From Thermoanaerobaculia bacterium (GTDB lineage Bacteria > Acidobacteriota > Thermoanaerobaculia > Multivoradales > JAHEKO01), in NCBI GenBank assembly GCA_945787635.1, contig CALZIK010000184.1:1-34365 (forward strand): a stretch of DNA of 34,365 nt, read 5' to 3'. Position 1 is the first letter of the stretch. The number at the start of each line of letters is the position of its first letter. The notes beneath the pieces are model-generated. The model searched no databases. It was not told the DNA's origin and saw only the letters and a program-made list of their open reading frames with translations. Positions 15,062 to 23,858 of this stretch are shown here, piece by piece. A program made the translations under genes and the position numbers.

Positions 15062-16141
15062 CTAGATGTTGAAGAAGAACTCTTGGATATGAACGATGTA
15101 CTTCAGATTGAACACCCATCGGGCATACATCTTGATCGGCAAGAGCATCATGGTGAGAAACAGGGTCGCCCCGGTGTAGAACCGTGGTCCGCCCATCTCG
15201 TCGTAGAAGCGCTTGAAGTACTTCATTTTCGACATCGCCACCGGAAGCACGACAAAGTAGCCGATCATCAGGATGATCCCGAAGATCTCCCGCGGCAACC
15301 AGTGCGACGGAAGCCCAACGCCGAGCAGCTTGATCCAGATGATCTCGGAAAGATCGATGTTCACCAGAGGCTCGATCTTGTTGATGTCCCAGAACTCGTA
15401 GGGACCGAAAAAGTTCCAATTCGGCCCGCGCAGAAACGTACCGATGACGATCAACTGCACCCACAGAACGATGTAGCCGAACAGAAATAGGAAGATCTCG
15501 CTCTTACGCTCTTTGAAGGTGTAGTAACCGTTGCCCTTGGGGTTGGTGTCGATGTACGGAATCGCCATGAGGCCGACGATGATCAGCCCCGGCAGCACCA
15601 CCCCGGCCATCCACGGGTCGAAGTAGACGAGCATCTCTTGCAGGCCGAGGAAATACCACGGCGCCTTGGACGGGTTGGGGGCCACGGACAGGTTGGCCGG
15701 CTCCTCCAAGGGCGCTTTCAGGACGATCGACCAAACCACCATGCCGACAGTCAGGACCACCATGCAGATCAACTCGGAGAAGACCAGATCGGGCCAGGTG
15801 AAGACCTTGTCCTCGGACTCGCTCTTTTCGAAGGTCGGCGCGCCGGCCTCGATAGCCTGGTCGTTTTTGATTCCCTTGTACATGGCCAGCCACCAGAAGT
15901 AGCCGGTCAGATACACCATCATGACGATCGGCACGTTGTCGGGCTTTGCGACGACGCTGCGGAAGTTCTCGTCGAGCATGCTGCCGCAGAAAAAGACCGT
16001 GATCAGCGCGAGCATCAGCCAGCCGCCCGCGTGAGTCCAGAGCTTCTTCAGCTTGACCACCGCCACGAACAGGACGAGGGAAAGCGTGAACGAGAACCAG
16101 GGATACGAAAGCGTATTGATGAAGCTCTTGAGCGCGTCCAT
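15062..16141 (-). CDS. Cytochrome b C-terminal domain / subunit IV-like protein, extended
   Basis: 359 residues, more than twice the length of cyanobacterial subunit IV (about 160). About two membrane helices precede the family domain (12-55), one follows at 70-88, then 'WPDLVFSELI' (116-125), 'APLEEPANLSVAPNPSKAPW' (143-162) and 'YFLGLQEMLVYFDPW', followed by further helices and a C-terminal amphipathic part. This domain forms part of the quinol oxidation (Qo) site. The usual PEWY motif is APWY here (160-163), so the catalytic glutamate of the motif is not in place. It works with the cytochrome b encoded 24 bases upstream. The additional helices at both ends are typical of subunit IV-like proteins from non-phototrophs with multiheme partners. 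Confidence 0.88.
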   Translation of the reverse strand: MDALKSFINTLSYPWFSFTLSLVLFVAVVKLKKLWTHAGGWLMLALITVFFCGSMLDENFRSVVAKPDNVPIVMMVYLTGYFWWLAMYKGIKNDQAIEAGAPTFEKSESEDKVFTWPDLVFSELICMVVLTVGMVVWSIVLKAPLEEPANLSVAPNPSKAPWYFLGLQEMLVYFDPWMAGVVLPGLIIVGLMAIPYIDTNPKGNGYYTFKERKSEIFLFLFGYIVLWVQLIVIGTFLRGPNWNFFGPYEFWDINKIEPLVNIDLSEIIWIKLLGVGLPSHWLPREIFGIILMIGYFVVLPVAMSKMKYFKRFYDEMGGPRFYTGATLFLTMMLLPIKMYARWVFNLKYIVHIQEFFFNI

Positions 16142-16165
16142 GACGTACCGGGTCCAGGGCAGGCG

Positions 16166-16951
16166 CTAGACGGGCCCCGAAATACCACCGTCCTTGCGCA
16201 CCCGCCAGAAGTGGACGGCCATGAGGCAGGCCGCGACGAACGGGATGCCCAGACAGTGGAGCACATAGAAGCGAATTAGAGTGCCGCCGCCGATGGTACG
16301 GCCGGCGATCAACCCGAACCGGGCGTCGCTGCCAACGTGAATCAGCTTCTCCCCTCCCAGCGTCAAAAACGCCGCGCCGGGACCCTCGGCGCCCAGCAAC
16401 GGGGTCGCCCGCGCCATGTTGGAGCCCACCGTAATCGCCCAGACCGCTAGCTGGTCCCAAGGCAGAAGGTAGCCGGTAAACGACAGCAACAGCGTCAGGA
16501 CGAGCAGAATGACGCCGACGTTCCAATTGAACTCACGGGGTGGCTTGTAGGAACCGGTCATGAACACGCGAAACATGTGTAGCCAGACCGCGATGACCAT
16601 GGCATGAGCCGCCCAGCGGTGGAGCTCCCGCATAATGCCAAACGCCGCGACCTCGCGCAGATCGACCATGTCGAAATACGCGTACTCGACGGTCGGCCGG
16701 TAGTAGAACATCAGCAAGAGACCGGTGATGGTCTCGACCAGAAAGAGAAAGAACGCGGTCCCGCCCATACACCACGTGTAGCTCATTCGCAGACCCGATT
16801 TCTTGACCTTGATCGGGTGGAGATGGAGGACGACGTTACCGAGCATCGCCAGCGCGCGCTTGCGGTTGTCGGTCGGGATGCCGACCCGGAAGATCGACTT
16901 CCAGATCTGGGACTTGACGATGGCTTTTTGAAGATCCTGGAGTTGCTTCAT
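16166..16951 (-). CDS. Cytochrome b N-terminal domain (b6 type)
   Basis: 261 residues with four core membrane helices. It binds the two b hemes that carry electrons across the membrane: His111 and His125 ('[20 protein letters not shown]', 110-129) and His232 and His247, a 14- and 15-residue spacing as in cytochrome b6. Other family features: '[12 protein letters not shown]' (84-95), '[12 protein letters not shown]' (132-143), '[17 protein letters not shown]' (160-176) and the 'FWRVRKDGG' end. There is an N-terminal extension of about 40 residues before the usual amphipathic helix. It starts 10 bases after the Rieske gene. The split b/IV arrangement is b6f-like although the organism shows no sign of photosynthesis genes. 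Confidence 0.94.
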   Translation of the reverse strand: MKQLQDLQKAIVKSQIWKSIFRVGIPTDNRKRALAMLGNVVLHLHPIKVKKSGLRMSYTWCMGGTAFFLFLVETITGLLLMFYYRPTVEYAYFDMVDLREVAAFGIMRELHRWAAHAMVIAVWLHMFRVFMTGSYKPPREFNWNVGVILLVLTLLLSFTGYLLPWDQLAVWAITVGSNMARATPLLGAEGPGAAFLTLGGEKLIHVGSDARFGLIAGRTIGGGTLIRFYVLHCLGIPFVAACLMAVHFWRVRKDGGISGPV

Positions 16952-16961
16952 CTGGCTGGGC

Positions 16962-17600
16962 TCAACTCACTTCCAGATAGGAGCTGGGATCGTCCCATTG
17001 GCCTTGCTCCCAGAGATACTTTTGGGCCTTGTCGACCAGGATCTGTCCGTCATCGGGATCGATCGAGATCCTCGCGCGCTCGAGCGGCCGAGGCGTGGGG
17101 CCCTCGAAATTGATGCCGCTCTTGTAGTAGCCGCTGCCATGGCAGGGGCACTTGAACTTGTTCTGCGCTTCCAGCCACGCTGGAGGGCACCCCAGATGGG
17201 TGCAGATCGCGATGAGCGCGGTCAGCTGTCCCTCGTTGTTGACGATCCAGACCCCGTACGACTCCTTGAACCTCTCGTCCACGACGCCCGGGGGAAAGTC
17301 TTCGGGCTGGCCGACCTTGAACGAGGTCGGCGGCTCGAACAAAACGTTGGGAAACATGAAACGGCCGAAGGCGGTCATGCAGCCACCGATGGCCGCGGTA
17401 AAGCCCACCCAGGCGACCGCGGCCCAGGAGAACAGGCCGCGTCGGGTGATCTCGGCATCCGATGCCGCCCGCTTGGCGACCGGCGGCTTCGCCGGAGCCT
17501 TTTTGGCCGGACTCGGCTTGGCTGAAGACGTGTCGACTGCGGGCTCCGAAGCCTCCGGGGAATCGTTGTCAGCGGCCGGAGTGCTTTTTTCTTCTGTCAT
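16962..17600 (-). CDS. Rieske iron-sulfur protein of the bc-type complex
   Basis: 212 residues. The [2Fe-2S] cluster is held by 'CTHLGC' (133-138) and 'CPCHGS' (151-156), with the two Cys/His pairs and the disulfide cysteines intact. The N-terminus is a Pro/Ala/Lys-rich stretch of about 50 residues, then '[20 protein letters not shown]' (51-70), a twin-arginine-type signal that stays as membrane anchor. The protein takes one electron from quinol at the Qo site and passes it to a c heme, here presumably in the octaheme subunit. It is the first gene of the operon 17600-11300. The C-terminus '[16 protein letters not shown]' is about 20 residues longer than minimal Rieske proteins. Confidence 0.96.
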   Translation of the reverse strand: MTEEKSTPAADNDSPEASEPAVDTSSAKPSPAKKAPAKPPVAKRAASDAEITRRGLFSWAAVAWVGFTAAIGGCMTAFGRFMFPNVLFEPPTSFKVGQPEDFPPGVVDERFKESYGVWIVNNEGQLTALIAICTHLGCPPAWLEAQNKFKCPCHGSGYYKSGINFEGPTPRPLERARISIDPDDGQILVDKAQKYLWEQGQWDDPSSYLEVS

Positions 17601-17665
17601 CAGCTGATCTTGCTAATGGTTTCGCCCAACAAATACGGAGCGCTCACTGGCGTCAAGATGCCGTA

Positions 17666-17693
17666 CTCTTACGTGAAGCGGCTGACCTGTCAA
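17666..17693 (-). promoter_or_regulatory. Possible promoter of the Rieske/b/octaheme operon
   Basis: On the minus strand: TTGACA (17693-17688), a perfect -35 box, then 16 bases, then TAAGAG (17671-17666), a weak -10 box. A second TTGACG (17656-17651) follows, with TATTTG 15 bases further on. Either would give a leader of about 20-65 bases to the Rieske ATG at 17600. The region is only 94 bases wide and is shared with the divergent gene at 17695. Confidence 0.4.
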
Positions 17694-17694
17694 G

Positions 17695-19209
17695 GTGAAT
17701 CGCCCCGCGCCGCAAGCTCACGTGACGAAGATCAAACAGGCCTCGAGAACCCTCTTGCTCGCGCTCGTGGTGAGCGCGAGCGCCTCGGTGCAGTCGGTCT
17801 CCGCGAGCGCATTGCAAGCCCGTCAGGGCGAGTTGGTCGAGGGGTTGATCGCCGCGCGACGGGCCGCGGCGACGGAATCCGCGGACGCGGCCCCTTCCGA
17901 TGTCGCGGCGGCCGAGCGCTATGCAGCCTACCTGCCGTCGAACTACTCGCCCGAGCGCTCCTGGCCGGTCTTGATCGTGATGGATCCCCGAGGCCGGGCT
18001 GCGGCGGCGGCCGAGATCTTTCGACCCGCCGCCGAGCGCTTCGGCTACCTCGTGTTGAGCTCCGAGAGCACTCGAAGCGACCTCCCTGCGGAGATCGCGG
18101 ATCCCAATGAGCCCGCACTACGAGCGCTTCTCGAGACCGCGGAAACGCAGTACGGCGCCCAACCCGACCGGATCTACCTGGCTGGATTCTCCGGCACCTC
18201 GCGCTTCGCCTGGATGGCCGGCGAGGCCTTGCCCGACAGGATCGCCGGAGTGATCGGCGTCGGTGGTGCGCTTCCCGGGCCTTGGTCGGAGTGGAGCCGG
18301 GTCGGTTTCTCCTACTTCGGGGCCGCCGGCCGCCACGATTTCAACCACCGCGAGATGCGCGAACTCGACGAACTCCTCGACGGCGTCCTGCCGCACCGCT
18401 TCCTGTTCTTCCCGGGCGTTCACCAGTGGCTGCGGCCGCAGGACGCCGAGCAGGCGTTGGGCTGGATGGAGCTCGAGGCCATGCGTCGCGAACTCGCGCC
18501 CAAGCGCGCCGCTCTCGTCGAAACCCTGTTGCGCGAGCGTCTCGAAGCCGCCGAGATCGCGGAGCGCGAGGCAAGGCTATTCGAGACCTTCGAGATCCTG
18601 CTCGCGGTCCTCGAGGATTTCGAAGGTCTGAGCGACGCCGCCGTGCTCGAGCCGGTGCGCGCCCGGGCCAGCCGGCTCGCGACCGACGATCGCGTCACTC
18701 GAGCCAACCTCGAGGTCGCAAGCGCGGTCGAAGTCGAGACGAACTACCGCGAACGTGTCGGAGCGGTTGTACGACGGATCGCCTACGAGGCCTCGCCCCC
18801 GACGGCAGCCGAGTTGGCGCGCGAACTCGACCTCACCCACCTGCGAAAGCTGGCCGATGGCGATTCGATCGCAGCGGACTCCGCGCGAAGGCAGCTCGAG
18901 ATCGCGTATGTCCACATGGCTATTATGACGCCGCCCGGCCTGCTCGCCCAGAAGGCCCCCCGGCGCGCCGCTCTCAGCCTCGAGCTCGCGACGATGGTGT
19001 TCCCCGACCGGCCGCTTTCGTGGTTGCGGCTCGCCGAGGCTCGCGCGCTAGCCAGCGCGAAGAAAGCCGCGATCGAAGCGCTCGCCAAGGCCGTCGAGCT
19101 CGGTTTTACCAACGCCGACTACCTGCGCACTCACGAGGGCTTGTCCGCCCTGCGCACCGAAAAAGGTTTTCAGAAACTCGTCGAGCTCGCCGAAGCGGCC
19201 GGCGAGTAG
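17695..19209 (+). CDS. Secreted alpha/beta-hydrolase-like protein with helical C-terminal repeats
   Basis: 504 residues from a GTG at 17695; a second GTG at 17722 (residue 10) would give a tidier signal peptide and neither has a strong ribosome site. Hydrophobic 19-32, cleavage near 'SVSASA' (35-40). The hydrolase domain (about 75-260) has 'WPVLIVMDPRGRA' (90-102), the nucleophile elbow 'AGFSGTSR' (Ser166) and candidate triad partners Asp215 ('AGRHDFNHRE') and His243 ('GVHQW'). Residues 260-500 are alpha-helical and end in TPR-like repeats ('ALAKAVELGFTNADYLRTHE'). This layout resembles secreted esterases/phospholipases. Substrate unknown. It stops three bases before the convergent cytochrome c gene. 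Confidence 0.75.
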   Translation: MNRPAPQAHVTKIKQASRTLLLALVVSASASVQSVSASALQARQGELVEGLIAARRAAATESADAAPSDVAAAERYAAYLPSNYSPERSWPVLIVMDPRGRAAAAAEIFRPAAERFGYLVLSSESTRSDLPAEIADPNEPALRALLETAETQYGAQPDRIYLAGFSGTSRFAWMAGEALPDRIAGVIGVGGALPGPWSEWSRVGFSYFGAAGRHDFNHREMRELDELLDGVLPHRFLFFPGVHQWLRPQDAEQALGWMELEAMRRELAPKRAALVETLLRERLEAAEIAEREARLFETFEILLAVLEDFEGLSDAAVLEPVRARASRLATDDRVTRANLEVASAVEVETNYRERVGAVVRRIAYEASPPTAAELARELDLTHLRKLADGDSIAADSARRQLEIAYVHMAIMTPPGLLAQKAPRRAALSLELATMVFPDRPLSWLRLAEARALASAKKAAIEALAKAVELGFTNADYLRTHEGLSALRTEKGFQKLVELAEAAGE

Positions 19210-19212
19210 CCG

Positions 19213-19587
19213 TTACTGCAGCGAACGCATGTAGGCGACGATCAGCGCCAGGTCGGCCTCGGTCAGAATCGGGTTGCCGCCCTTGGGTGGCATGTCGACG
19301 CCCCGCTCGTTGAGGGGGTCGCCCGCCGAGCGTCCCTTCTTGAGGAACTCGACGAGCTCGGCATCGGACAAGCCCTTGGTGAACTGGTTAGCATGGAGGT
19401 TCTTGCCGAGCTTGGGCATGCCTTCACCGTCCGGGCCGTGACAGGTCGCACAGGTCCCCTTGAACAGTTTGTGGCCCTCGGCGACTTTGGCGTCATCCGC
19501 GCCACCGCCGCCTCCACCGCCACAGGCGGTCCAACCGATTCCGAGCACGGCGATCCCAGCCGCGGCCATGAGCTTCTTGTGATTCAT
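19213..19587 (-). CDS. Monoheme cytochrome c lipoprotein of the nos cluster
   Basis: 124 residues. Lipoprotein leader with Cys22 followed by seven glycines. One heme site, 'CATCH' (46-50), with 'DMPPKGG' providing Met99 as the likely sixth ligand, so a class I cytochrome c of about 80 residues after a short linker. The final helix 'LTEADLALIVAYMRSL' is typical. It lies 32 bases after nosL and is probably in the nos operon. Clade II nos clusters often encode small cytochromes (NosC1/NosC2), so this is the best candidate here for passing electrons to NosZ; that role is inferred from position. Confidence 0.88.
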   Translation of the reverse strand: MNHKKLMAAAGIAVLGIGWTACGGGGGGGADDAKVAEGHKLFKGTCATCHGPDGEGMPKLGKNLHANQFTKGLSDAELVEFLKKGRSAGDPLNERGVDMPPKGGNPILTEADLALIVAYMRSLQ

Positions 19588-19619
19588 AGTCTCCGGTTCC
19601 TTCCTTGCGGTTGATTCTT

Positions 19620-20060
19620 TCAGCTATCGCCTGATCGAGCTTCCCAGCTCTCGACCAGCTCGGACCACGAGTAGCTCGGCCCGGCGCCGTCTTGCGCACC
19701 GCCGACCTCCCGGGCCGTCCAACCCGACCCCATCGGCGTGATCCGACTGGGGTCGCGGGCGAACACCGCTCGTTTCGCCTCGAGCCATGAGGAGTCGCCG
19801 ACGTCATGAACCCAGACCGTGGATGTCTCGAGGTCGCGGTCACGAACCCAATTCAACAAGCAGCCGAGATCATCGAACACCGCCCGTTCGCCGCCGACAG
19901 CCTCGACCGCGGCCGCGTATTTTTCCTCGCTCACGATCATCCGGCAGTGACCGCATTCCACTTCGCCGTACGCGATCTCCGGCGGCCCGGCCGCCGGGGG
20001 AGCCGAGCACGCTGCAACCCAAAGTGCGCCCGAAAACGCCATGGCCCCACCCGATCTCAC
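19620..20060 (-). CDS. nosL: NosL copper-binding lipoprotein
   Basis: 146 residues from a GTG at 20060 that overlaps the nosY stop (GTGA); this start, rather than the internal ATG at 20042, keeps the whole lipoprotein leader with 'WVAAC' (Cys18). NosL is a Cu(I) chaperone that delivers copper to NosZ. The family's metal motif is present as 'ECGHCRMIV' (35-43), with Cys36, Cys39 and Met41, and the domain continues with 'AVFDDLGCLLNWVRD' and 'WLEAKRAVFARDPSRITPMG', which are typical for NosL. Length is normal. The outer-face lipid anchor places it near NosZ and the NosDFY transporter. Confidence 0.9.
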   Translation of the reverse strand: MRSGGAMAFSGALWVAACSAPPAAGPPEIAYGEVECGHCRMIVSEEKYAAAVEAVGGERAVFDDLGCLLNWVRDRDLETSTVWVHDVGDSSWLEAKRAVFARDPSRITPMGSGWTAREVGGAQDGAGPSYSWSELVESWEARSGDS

Positions 20061-20893
20061 GCCACTTCTTCTCGTCGCGCAATGATGCGGGTCGCCAAAG
20101 CCAGTGGCACCAGCGCCCAGGCGATGAGAATGGCGCCCAGCGCCGGCAGCAGCGCGGAACCGAGCTCCCGAGAAGCCACCAGTCCTGCCGGACCGAGCAG
20201 CTCCAGACCGCCTCGGATGAGCTCTATCGCGGCCATGTTGAAGACACTGAGCGGGTTCCACAGGGCCAGCCCGAGCACCTGTCCGGCATCGAGTCCGAGC
20301 GCGGTGGCCGCCGCCAACGCGCCTAGATCTCCCACCAGCACCAGAAGCAGCCAGGCGAGGATCGCGATCCCGACCGCGCTCGAGGCGCGCTCGGAGACGA
20401 CCGAGACCAACAGCCCCACGCTGATCGACGCGGCGGCCAGAAGCAGCGCGAACCCGAGCAGACCGAAGTAGGGCAGAAACGACGCGCCCGAAGCCCCGGA
20501 GGAGACCAGGACGCCGGCCAGCCCGAAGCTCACCAGCATCGTTGCGCCGATCGCCAGCAACAGACCCAGAAACTTGCCGACGGCGAGCTCGAGAGCTCCC
20601 AACGGCTGCGCCAGAAGCAGGTTCCACGAGCCCCGGTCCCGCTCTCCCGCGATCGCTCCCGCCCCCATAGCCAGCCCTTGAAGCGGCACCACCAAGGCCA
20701 CGAGGTGAATCAAGCTGACCGCGGTTCGCCCCAGACCGGCAAACCCGCTTCCGGAAACGCCCGACTTCGCCAGCCAGGCCAATCCGAGCGCGGCCGCCAG
20801 GAAGCTCAGCGCAGAAACCAGGAACCATCGATTGCGGAAGGCTTCGCGCCGCTCGCGTTCCGCGAGCACCCAGATGCCTCGAAGCTCAGACAT
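20057..20893 (-). CDS. nosY: NosY, ABC transporter permease for NosZ maturation
   Basis: 278 residues from the ATG at 20893, which lies eight bases inside the end of the NosD/NosF fusion gene. About six membrane helices. It begins 'MSELRGIWVLAERERREAFR' with an elbow helix, as in ABC-2 type permeases, and contains 'AIAGERDRGSWNLLLAQPLG' (about 81-100), the cytoplasmic coupling-helix region conserved in NosY. It would pair with the NosF ATPase domain of the upstream fusion protein and couple ATP hydrolysis to the NosD part, supporting CuZ (sulfide/copper) assembly in NosZ. Overlaps both neighbours, so translation is tightly coupled. Confidence 0.92.
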   Translation of the reverse strand: MSELRGIWVLAERERREAFRNRWFLVSALSFLAAALGLAWLAKSGVSGSGFAGLGRTAVSLIHLVALVVPLQGLAMGAGAIAGERDRGSWNLLLAQPLGALELAVGKFLGLLLAIGATMLVSFGLAGVLVSSGASGASFLPYFGLLGFALLLAAASISVGLLVSVVSERASSAVGIAILAWLLLVLVGDLGALAAATALGLDAGQVLGLALWNPLSVFNMAAIELIRGGLELLGPAGLVASRELGSALLPALGAILIAWALVPLALATRIIARREEVA

Positions 20894-23834
20894 GCTCGCT
20901 CTCAGGATTGTCGTCGAGGTCGATGTCCTCGATCGCGGCCCCGCTGGCGCAGACCGTTTGCAGAAGGCCCGCTTTGTCGCGTTCACGCACCGAAACCGCG
21001 AGCCAGTCGAGCTCGATGGCGACTTCGTACCCAGCGCCGGCCAGTTGCCTCTCGAGGCGGCTCCGGTCGTCTTCGTGGGCCCGTAGCCGTATCCGAACCT
21101 GCTCGTCGCCGAGCACCTCTTCGGGGGTGCCCGCCGCCGCCAACCGGCCGTTGTCGAGGCGCAGAACGCGATCGGCGAGGAACCGCACTTCGCCCGCGCG
21201 ATGCGAGGCGAAGATCAGGGTCTTGCCGGCCGCCTTGAGCCGCTGGAGGTAGGCCAGCAGGGTCGCGCGCGTTCGGCCGTCGAGGTTCGCCGACGGCTCG
21301 TCCAGGAGCAGAATCGGCGGATCCCCGATCCGGGCCACCGCCAGAGCCACCCGCTGCCGCCAGCCTCCGGAGAGTGTTTCGACGAGCTGATCGGCGCGGT
21401 TCTCGAGCTCGAGCTCGGCCAGTAGCCGCTCCACTTCCTCGAGCGTCGCGCCGCGCAGGCGTGCAAATCCAAGCAGCGTCTCGCGCACCGTGAAGCCCGG
21501 CAAGAAACCGAAGCTCTGCGGCACATAGCCGATGAGCGAGCGCACCGCGCGACCCGCGGTGCGCGGATCCAGGCCCTGAACTCGGACCTGTCCCTTGTAG
21601 CGGGCGAGCCCCAAGAGGACCCTCAGGGCGGTCGTCTTACCGGCCCCGTTGCCGCCCCAGAGCGCCGTCGCCCGACCGGCGGCGACCTCGAACGAGACCC
21701 GATCGAGGGCCGCCGTCTCCCCGAAGCGCTTGGTCACGACGTCGAAATGCACTGCCGGAAGAGCCGGCGCTTCGCCAAGCCTCGGTTCTCGCTCCCGCCC
21801 GGGTGGGGCCGGCCCGGATCGGCGAACTATGCCGGCGGCAAAAGCGCCGCAAACGAGAAGCAACGCCGAGAACGCCCTCCAACCTCCGCCTCCCGTCGTC
21901 GGCAGCGGCGGAACGCCGGCCAGTGCGATGCCGCTCGAACGCGGAGCGGGATCGGTCAATTTGGGCTGCGGCCTGACCGCCGGCAGAACTCGGGCTGCGA
22001 AGTCCAGAAACCGCGCCGCCAGACCCAGAGAGAAGATCTCGAGCTCCGGAGCCCGGTCCGAAAACGCCTCGAACAAGCGTTCCGAGCGGTACGGGACGTC
22101 GCCGGTGCCGTCGCCATCGACATCGAACCCTTCGTAGTCGCTCCAGTAGTTGCCCACCCAGCGATTCTCGGCAACCGAGGCTCCACCGCCTCGGATCGAA
22201 ACCTGCTCCTGATTCTCTTCGAATGAATTGTCCAGAAACTCCGCTCGCCGGACATTCGGAAGCAGAACCACGCCTGCGTCGTTGCCGACGAAGCGATTGC
22301 CCTCGAGCCGTGCGCCGCTCGTGATCTCGCGCGGCGAGTTGTCGAGAAACGCGCCGACCCGGTTGCCCAGGAAGAGATTCCCGCGGACCTCGGCGTCATC
22401 CATGTCCTTCAGGCCGACCCCGTAGCCGCTCGGACCGTGATTGCCCGCCACGGTGTTTCCGTGTAGCCGCAAGCGGCGCGAGTACATCAGGAACGCGCCG
22501 ACCGAGTTGTCGACGAGCAAGTTGCCGCGAATCGTCGCGTCGTCACAGTACATGAAGTGGAGGCCGTAGCGGCCCCTCGCGACCTCATTGTCTTCGACCA
22601 GAAGGTCGTTCGAATACCAGAGCACGACGTCCCGGCTATCCCTGACCCGGTTGCCGGTGAGGGCCACCCGATCACTTTGCCAGACTCGAATCGCGTCACC
22701 CCGGCGCGGCAGGTCGAAGTTCTTGCCGGTGATGACGTTTCCCTCGATTCGAGTATCGGACGCTGCTCGCAGATAGATCCCGAAGAGGACGTCCTCGAGA
22801 CGGTTGCCGGCGATCCGCGCCCGCGGCGCCCCGACGGCGATGCCCGCGTTCTCCTGGTCGAGGGACTTGCCGCTGCCGCGAATCGAGAAACCGCTGACCT
22901 CGACGCCGGGCGCCGTCACCGAGACGACCGTTCCGCTGCCACCGCCTTCCAGCACCGCTCCAGCCCGGCCCCTGAGGACGAGCTGCCGATCGAGCTCGAA
23001 CGGACCGCGATGGACGCCCCCTTCGACGACGATCACGTCGCCCGCTACGGCCGCCGCCACGGCTTCAGCCAGAGCGCGCCCTCCGGACTCGGACACCGTG
23101 ATCTCGAGGGGTTCGGCGAGCGACACGGCGCCGCTCGCCAAGGCCGAAAGTGCCCCCACCAGCAGGATCGACAGAGCGTTACCACCTCTCCGCTCGGCTT
23201 CGACCAGGGGCTTGTAGGCCCGCCGATGCAGGTAGAGGCCGGTCACGATCACGAGCGTCGCGACCGTCGCCAGGATCAGTCCGGGTCCCGGTCGTGCGAC
23301 CGTCGCGAACTGGCCGACGTACCCGGTGCCCAGAACCGGTGGCACGAACGGCTTGATCGACGATGACAGCGGCGCAGTCGGATCGAGGTTGGTCCCGAAG
23401 TCTCGCAACCAGTAGGCCAGGTCGGCCAGGAAAAGCACCGGAAAGGCGAGCGCGGGCAGAGCCAGGTAAGCCGCCCGCCGGTTGTGCAGAAACACCGCAC
23501 CGACAACGAGGAGAGCGATCGCCGACACCGCGATGACCGACACCGAGCGCTCCAGCTGGGCCGCCTCGGCCATCGGCCGCATGCCGATGTAGTGATTGAG
23601 CCCGTCGACCTCGGCGACATCGCCCTCGAGGCGATTGAGATACGTGCGAATTTCGAGCCCCTTCGGATACTGCGGCGCCTTGAGCACCATCACCCAGTAG
23701 GGCAAGAAGATCGACGCGACCAGGAGCCCGGCAGCGGTTGCCAGCAGCAGGCTCGGAGCGAGGAACCGCATCGGATGAGCCTCTGCTACGGCCCGCGGCA
23801 CCCGGGGGCCCAAAAGACTGGAGTGTTCTCCCAT
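20886..23834 (-). CDS. Fusion protein: NosB-like membrane domain + NosD + NosF ATPase
   Basis: 982 residues in one uninterrupted frame. Part 1 (about 22-215): four membrane helices with 'LPYWVMVLKAPQYPKGLEIR' (44-63) and 'GLNHYIGMRPMAE' (78-90), like the membrane protein NosB between nosZ and nosD in clade II clusters. Part 2 (about 240-600): NosD, a right-handed beta-helix of repeated units ('GNRVRDSRDVVLWYSNDLLV', 394-413) after a second signal-like helix (220-240), outside the membrane. A helix (653-671) returns the chain to the cytoplasm. Part 3 (about 693-915): NosF ABC ATPase with Walker A 'GGNGAGKTT' (727-735), Q773, signature 'LSGGWRQR' (821-828), Walker B 'ILLLDEP' (841-847) and His878, then about 70 extra residues. 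Start at 23834 or 23771. These parts are normally separate proteins. Confidence 0.9.
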   Translation of the reverse strand: MGEHSSLLGPRVPRAVAEAHPMRFLAPSLLLATAAGLLVASIFLPYWVMVLKAPQYPKGLEIRTYLNRLEGDVAEVDGLNHYIGMRPMAEAAQLERSVSVIAVSAIALLVVGAVFLHNRRAAYLALPALAFPVLFLADLAYWLRDFGTNLDPTAPLSSSIKPFVPPVLGTGYVGQFATVARPGPGLILATVATLVIVTGLYLHRRAYKPLVEAERRGGNALSILLVGALSALASGAVSLAEPLEITVSESGGRALAEAVAAAVAGDVIVVEGGVHRGPFELDRQLVLRGRAGAVLEGGGSGTVVSVTAPGVEVSGFSIRGSGKSLDQENAGIAVGAPRARIAGNRLEDVLFGIYLRAASDTRIEGNVITGKNFDLPRRGDAIRVWQSDRVALTGNRVRDSRDVVLWYSNDLLVEDNEVARGRYGLHFMYCDDATIRGNLLVDNSVGAFLMYSRRLRLHGNTVAGNHGPSGYGVGLKDMDDAEVRGNLFLGNRVGAFLDNSPREITSGARLEGNRFVGNDAGVVLLPNVRRAEFLDNSFEENQEQVSIRGGGASVAENRWVGNYWSDYEGFDVDGDGTGDVPYRSERLFEAFSDRAPELEIFSLGLAARFLDFAARVLPAVRPQPKLTDPAPRSSGIALAGVPPLPTTGGGGWRAFSALLLVCGAFAAGIVRRSGPAPPGREREPRLGEAPALPAVHFDVVTKRFGETAALDRVSFEVAAGRATALWGGNGAGKTTALRVLLGLARYKGQVRVQGLDPRTAGRAVRSLIGYVPQSFGFLPGFTVRETLLGFARLRGATLEEVERLLAELELENRADQLVETLSGGWRQRVALAVARIGDPPILLLDEPSANLDGRTRATLLAYLQRLKAAGKTLIFASHRAGEVRFLADRVLRLDNGRLAAAGTPEEVLGDEQVRIRLRAHEDDRSRLERQLAGAGYEVAIELDWLAVSVRERDKAGLLQTVCASGAAIEDIDLDDNPESEHV

Positions 23835-23858
23835 GTCTACAGCCTCTGCATTCGCCGT

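Noticed and set aside
17601-17694. Fnr-like site in the Rieske operon promoter (GATC-containing segment near 17605)
   Set aside because: The segment lacks the paired TTGAT/ATCAA arms.
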